Source: Rhabdophis nuchalis
Lineage: Eukaryota > Chordata > Lepidosauria > Squamata > Natricidae
Reading direction: 5' to 3'
DNA: 64,000 nt
Assembly: GCA_039707465.1 (NCBI GenBank)
Contig: CM077658.1
Span: 12,789,574 to 12,853,573, forward strand
Position 1 is the stretch's first letter. The number at the start of each line of letters is the position of its first letter. This document shows, one piece after another, positions 59,827 to 64,000 of the stretch. The notes beneath the pieces are model-generated. The model was not told the origin of the DNA, did no database searches, and saw nothing but the letters and a program-made list of their open reading frames with translations. The translations under genes and the position numbers were made by a program.

Positions 59827-60236
59827 CTTAAATTGCCGAATACTGTAGTGTGATATCTCAGATACAATGGGCTTTTGTACGAAAGTGGCAGAAAAGAGTG
59901 GTGGTCACACAGATGAAAAAGAAAAATTCCCCCAAAATTGTTAAAGGGTATCCACAGTATCTTCAACAATAGCAGGGGGAGGAAAAAGAATCTCAACTCA
60001 TGTCTCATTATCCAACATTTACTTGTTTAGTTGAACAGGAAAACTCACTTTAGGGGTTTCAGGGAAAAAATAGGGCAATTCTCACTGCCCTTCCCCCCCC
60101 CCACTAAATTAACTGACAGAATATTAGATATCAGGGCTGTAATCTAGAATAAGTTACAACCTGTATTTTAGAACATCTTTTTTCAAAAGGAAGGTGTGGA
60201 TTGAGAGAGAACCTGGATGTCACTTGAAATGGTATA
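59827..60236. other. Intronic sequence, nothing recognised
   Basis: AT-rich with a C-run at about 60091-60102. No exon or repeat recognised. Confidence 0.5.
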
Positions 60237-60365
60237 GGACAAACTTGGCAACTTTTAAGACTTGTAAACTTCAACTCCCAGCATTCCCCATCCAGCATGG
60301 ATGACTGAGAAATTCTGGGAGTTGAAGTCCACAAATCTTAAAGATGCCAAGTTTGGGGACCCCTG
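60237..60365. mobile_element. Hairpin hAT MITE, family C
   Basis: ACAAACTTGGCAACTTTTAA, CTTCAACTCCCAG at the left pairs with CTGGGAGTTGAAGTCC, CCAAGTTTGGGGACCCCTG at the right. The first bases of the left terminus are lost, so the duplication is not visible. Confidence 0.85.
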
Positions 60366-60536
60366 GTGTAGGGTACTGATCCTGCTCCATGTCACAGGTA
60401 GTTTGGGAGACTCTTAGCTTCTCCCAGTGGGAAAAAAAAAGGAAATTGCTATTGTTCTTGGATCGTAGTCAAAAGAGGGGAGAATAGTCAAGGTAAAGTG
60501 TTTGGAAGGGAGAGGGAGAACTTAAAATGCCCTTAC
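60366..60536. other. Intronic sequence adjoining the exon
   Basis: Holds the 5' splice donor of the last intron at 60531-60536. Nothing else recognised. Confidence 0.6.
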
Positions 60537-60788
60537 CTAACAATATCACAATGCAAGCAAGGATTGCTATTAAAGCTCCAGTGCTTAATCCAGCATTGAG
60601 GATGTAGGCTTCTTGGTTGCAGGAGATCACACCACCATTGCCATCACAACTGCAAACTCGAATCGGAAGCGGTTTGCTACTGCTTTTAGGAGGGTTTCCA
60701 CCGTCGCTTATCACGATATCCAGAGCGTAGTGATCTTGCATTTGTCGGCTGAAGCTTGTGCGTTTTGCATAAATGCTTGCAGAATTAT
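60537..60788 (-). CDS. CDH11: Cadherin-11, penultimate exon (EC5 end and transmembrane helix)
   Basis: Exactly 252 bp between acceptor TTTAAAACAG and donor GTAAGG, the standard size of this exon in type II cadherins. It codes for the end of ectodomain EC5: DNSASIYAKRTSFSRQ, MQDHYALDIVISDGGNPPKS, then VCSCDGNGGVISCNQEAYIL with the paired cysteines. The helix start GLSTGALIAILACIVILL follows. It enters with two bases of a split aspartate codon (G|AT) and leaves with the first base of valine. The adhesive EC1-EC4 domains lie beyond 64000. No disabling change is seen. Substitutions such as ISDGGNPPKSS relative to mammals are what a reptile ortholog would show. Confidence 0.92.
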
Positions 60789-61166
60789 CTGTTTTAAATA
60801 AAAGGATAGCAATCATTTCCCTTTCAGTATTAAAGCCTTTCCCTCAAAAATGGAATTGTCTGCCTTCCTACACTTATTCAACTGGTTTGCCCCTTCCTCC
60901 TGAACACAAATATTATTTTCAGAATGACATTGTCCGCAGGTACAATTAATCCACATATTGTCCTGCTTCCCAAAAATACCATTAATGAACCGCTTCAATG
61001 AAAGGAGTGTTTTTGTAATGTGGTAGCCTTATGAGGTGATCCAGTCCCCCCAAAAATATATCCAGAATTACGAGCACAACCTTAATTTACATTCTTGTTC
61101 CATTTGTGGTTGTAAGTTGAGAATTACTCATACAGCAAATGTTCTCTATCTTAGGTATGTGGATTC

Positions 61167-61237
61167 CTTCTTTCCTTCCTTCCTTCCTTCCTTCCTTCCT
61201 TCCTTCCTTCCTTCCTTCCTTCCTTCCTTCCTTCCTC
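61167..61237. repeat. (TTCC)n microsatellite
   Basis: About 17 TTCC units. Short (AT)n tracts follow at 61264-61278 and 61401-61416. Confidence 0.95.
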
Positions 61238-61623
61238 CCACAGTGATCAGAACTCCATGAAATATATATATATATATTCGATGTTTTGCAAACCCAACTC
61301 TTATTTTGCCCATCTATTCTTTTTTACACATGTTCAGCATGTATTATTTTCACCACACAAACATACAATGGAAAGTCTATTTTATATCAGCCATTTTTAA
61401 AATATATATATATATATGAAAATTTCACAAGATTATCACTCATTGTAATCTTTTGATACTTTGTCATCTCTTACGTGAGTTCAGGGTTTTCAATTTAGTG
61501 AGATTTCAGGCTGTTAAAAATGATGATCTGAAGAAGCTTTCTTCATGGTCCATAAAGGAAATGACCAGAAAGCATTTCTGGCCAATTTCAGGCATTTTTT
61601 TGTGTTAAGTAGTGTTCCCTTAC

Positions 61624-61697
61624 AGCAGGGGTCTCCAAACTTGGCAACTAAGACTTGTGGACTTCAACTCCCTCAGCCAGCCAAAGTTGCCAAGTTC
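61624..61697. mobile_element. Hairpin hAT MITE, family C (half)
   Basis: CAGGGGTCTCCAAACTTGGC, ACTTGTGGACTTCAACTCCC, then GCCAAAGTTGCCAAG, after which the right terminus is missing. Much of the second arm is deleted. Confidence 0.8.
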
Positions 61698-62874
61698 TAC
61701 ATAGAACATACTGTAGATCTGTTTCACTCTTGATCAACTTTTAAAAGTTATTGGAGACTGGGTTATTCGGGAGGGTCTTTTGGAACAGAAGACCCCTTTG
61801 TGTGCTTCATGTTTCTGGCTGCTTATTATTTTTGGGTTTCTATTGAATTTGGAAGCCTGAAGTCCATTAAATTGTAGCAAGAATATTTTTAAAGAATCAG
61901 TCGATTCATCTCATACGATGTCAAGTTCAGGATATTATTTTATTTCATTTGCTTTGTTTATTCAGTTGGATACATTCAGATAGTGCCTGTAATTTGGAAG
62001 CAGACTAGCATGGAAGTTGCAAAAAGGAGAGGGAGGAATCTGGAAGATGGTTATAACAAATCACTTCCATACTATGGCCAAGAAAACACCATCGATGGGG
62101 CCACATTTGTGCCAAAAGTGAAGCTTACTTCAAATGAGACTTCACTTTATGAGAAATAGTAGAAAATGATAAAGGCTTATATGCTCCTTCTCAATGGAAC
62201 TAAAAACCTAATTTAGTTGCCAACATTTTTTTCCACTATATTTCCTGGGTATTGTTTTTGGCAGATATTTTGCTGTTTAAGCACATGAAAAAAATGGCAG
62301 ATATTCAGACATAATGTCACCAGGCAGACCTCCAAAAACGCCAGGCCAAAACCTAAATTTAGCTCGGTGCAGAAATTTCTAACGCTATCATTTCCTAGGA
62401 CTTTACTTACTGTTTTAAAATTGGGTGAGCAAGCCAAACCCTACTGTATATTTTTCTATCCCGGGTCTGCGATTATAATTAGATGTGATAATTTTACAGT
62501 ACCGGGCTAGTATTAAATATGTTCATATTGTCTGAATGAAAGGATTCTGCTAAGACTATACATCTATTTGGCCACGTTAGGAACAAGTTGTCATTAAAGT
62601 AACACAAGGCTATAATCCTAAATGCATTTATCTGGAAGTCCCATGAAGCCCGGTAGGAGCTACTTCTACGTAAATATAATTGACACTATGTGGTCTGTCT
62701 TGAAAAGTATTTTAAGCTCTAAAGCACAGGAGGGACTAATCGCTACCTGATCCAGCTGAAACTTTGTACCAATGGAGTTTCCTGGATCCAAAGTAGCTAC
62801 CTGTGTGCACCAAGAGATTGTCTTACAGCAAGCAGGTAACTCTGAGGACCAAAGTCTGTTTTTGCAAATTGTCT

Positions 62875-63058
62875 ATTCGGTTTTAATGGGTTACAATTTT
62901 AATGTTCTTAAATTCTAGTACAGGGTAATTTAATTCGTTTTTAACTTTGTATGTTTTGTATGTTTTTAGATGGTTTTTAATTTTCCTGCGCACCGCCCCG
63001 AGTCCCTTCAGGGAGAGGGGGCGGTTTATAAATGTAATAAATTATTATTATTATTATT
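62875..63058 (+). mobile_element. L2-like LINE 3' tail with (ATT)n
   Basis: GGTTTTAATGGGTTACAATT, CACCGCCCCGAGTCCCTTCA, GGCGGTTTATAAATGTAATA then (ATT)n. Opposite in orientation to CDH11. Confidence 0.85.
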
Positions 63059-63454
63059 AAATTCCTCGAGGGGCAATCTGCAAAAGGACACTGGAAAGTG
63101 ACTGGCTAGCATCAAAAATTGGATACCCCTGTCATGTCATTCTCGCCCCCATTCCTACTCTAAACTTCAGATGATACTTTCTCTTTCTCTTCCATGCAGC
63201 AAGCAGGAAAGTGATAGAAGGGATATGAACTGGTCACTCGGGTAGAGTTTTTGCATTCAAACCGAGGACTATGGGCAATTCAATTAAGGAGCCTAGGTGA
63301 CACTACAATGAAATCTGAACCCCTGCTGACCTTACCGAGATGATTTTCCTGCTGCAGGTATAACTGTCTGCAGAATAAAAACCATCATGCATAGTTATGT
63401 ATGCACTGGCTTCTATGTCAACCTGGCTTCTGCAGTATGAAAGATTCAACTTCT

Positions 63455-63600
63455 ACAGAATAGAATACAGAATAACAGGGAGGGACTTTGGAGATCTTCT
63501 ACAGATCTTTGAATACTCTGCTAAAGTAGGAGACCTTACATCATTCCAGAGAAGTACTCTGGTAATTCTGCTCAGGAGACCCTATATCAAAAAAATCCTG
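63455..63600 (-). mobile_element. CR1 LINE 3' region
   Basis: In antisense: CAGAATAGAATACAGAATAA (pentamer tail), then GGGAGGGACTTTGGAGATCT and CTGCTCAGGAGACCCTATAT, matching the CR1 end with decay. The 92-aa ORF 63397-63675 spans it and is not a gene. Confidence 0.75.
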
Positions 63601-64000
63601 GATAGATATTTTCAGCCTCATTTTTTTTCTTATTTTAGGGTAAAAAAAGAAATAAAAGGTCTTTTCACGCCTTGAAAAGACCATGGGGATTATCCCAAGA
63701 GAAGTGTTTGCATTGTAGTAGCATGAGAGCTCTCTTTAGATGGAAGCAGTGTATAACTGTTGCCACACATAGCGTTTTGGTAAATAAAACTGGAAACTTG
63801 ATGTATGATTGGAAGTGACAGATATTCCAGTATTAGCTAAAGAATGAAAATGACTGATGCATAATCAGCTTGTTATCTGAACCGCTGAACTATCAGGTCA
63901 GGACAAATCACGTTTACAGAGACGTCTGCATAGCATCTTTTTATAGAGCGCTTGGTGGAGGTGTCTGTCTTCTCCTTTTCTTCCTATCATTCTATTGGAT

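Larger units (their letters stand above)
58710..60536 (-). other. CDH11: CDH11 last intron
   Basis: About 1.8 kb between donor GTAAGG (60536 downwards) and acceptor TTTCCTCAG (58710). Phase 1. It is largely filled by transposons: an L2-like tail, a hAT MITE holding a mariner MITE, and a hairpin MITE. Confidence 0.85.
60789..64000 (-). other. CDH11: CDH11 upstream intron (partial)
   Basis: Continues past the window edge. I looked for the preceding short exon on the minus strand and did not find one. It holds a (TTCC)n array, a MITE fragment, an L2-like tail and a CR1 fragment, described separately. Remaining stretches (61281-61623, 61698-62870, 63059-63454, 63601-64000) show nothing recognised. 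Confidence 0.75.

Noticed and set aside
62213..62437. Possible upstream CDH11 exon on the minus strand
   Set aside because: The frame shows no cadherin motif and no suitable acceptor and donor pair of the right phase.
63397..63675. A 92-aa plus-strand ORF
   Set aside because: It overlaps an antisense CR1 fragment and lies in the CDH11 intron without any domain.

Overview
The window is AT-rich, intron-bearing vertebrate DNA, almost certainly from a squamate reptile and most likely a snake. The evidence is the repeat content: many copies of the squamate tRNA-derived 'Sauria' SINE with its BovB-type 3' end, CR1 and L2-like LINE 3' ends carrying pentanucleotide tails ((AATAG)n, (TATTG)n), a BovB LINE fragment, and several families of short non-autonomous hAT and mariner-type DNA transposons. 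There are no bacterial-type operons, no CRISPR arrays, and only one recognisable protein-coding gene.

That gene is the 3' end of a type II classical cadherin, recognised as cadherin-11 (CDH11, OB-cadherin), on the minus strand. Two coding exons are present: 60537-60788 (end of EC5 plus most of the transmembrane helix, exactly 252 bp) and 58213-58709 (end of the helix, cytoplasmic catenin-binding tail, stop). They join in phase (G|TG, valine). The 3' UTR runs down from 58212, perhaps to a polyadenylation signal near 57121, and carries a hAT MITE with a perfect 8-bp target duplication. The rest of the gene lies beyond 64000. Just upstream of the last exon, an in-phase alternative acceptor candidate at 58920 would give a truncated cytoplasmic tail, resembling the known OB-cadherin-2 type of isoform.

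Positions 1 to about 57000 are gene-poor DNA downstream of CDH11. They hold, in order, microsatellites and hAT/mariner MITEs (0-9 kb), LINE fragments (10-14 kb), a GC-rich hAT element (16.1 kb), an old L2 and MITEs (17-19 kb), a full CR1 3' end inside a possible LTR (20.8-21.9 kb), microsatellites (23-31 kb), a repeat-free candidate regulatory block (32.4-32.8 kb), a dense SINE cluster (33-45.5 kb, including BovB at 39.8 kb), LINE/SINE/mariner copies (46-52 kb) and a composite hAT element (55 kb). Many insertions can be dated relative to one another because they are nested.

I did not find an undescribed multi-gene system. The points most worth checking are the alternative CDH11 acceptor, the transposon inside the CDH11 3' UTR, candidate conserved non-coding blocks, an unclassified retroposon at 39.1-39.5 kb, and several nested or inverted transposon arrangements. 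All family names come from reading the sequence and memory of the families; no database search was run.
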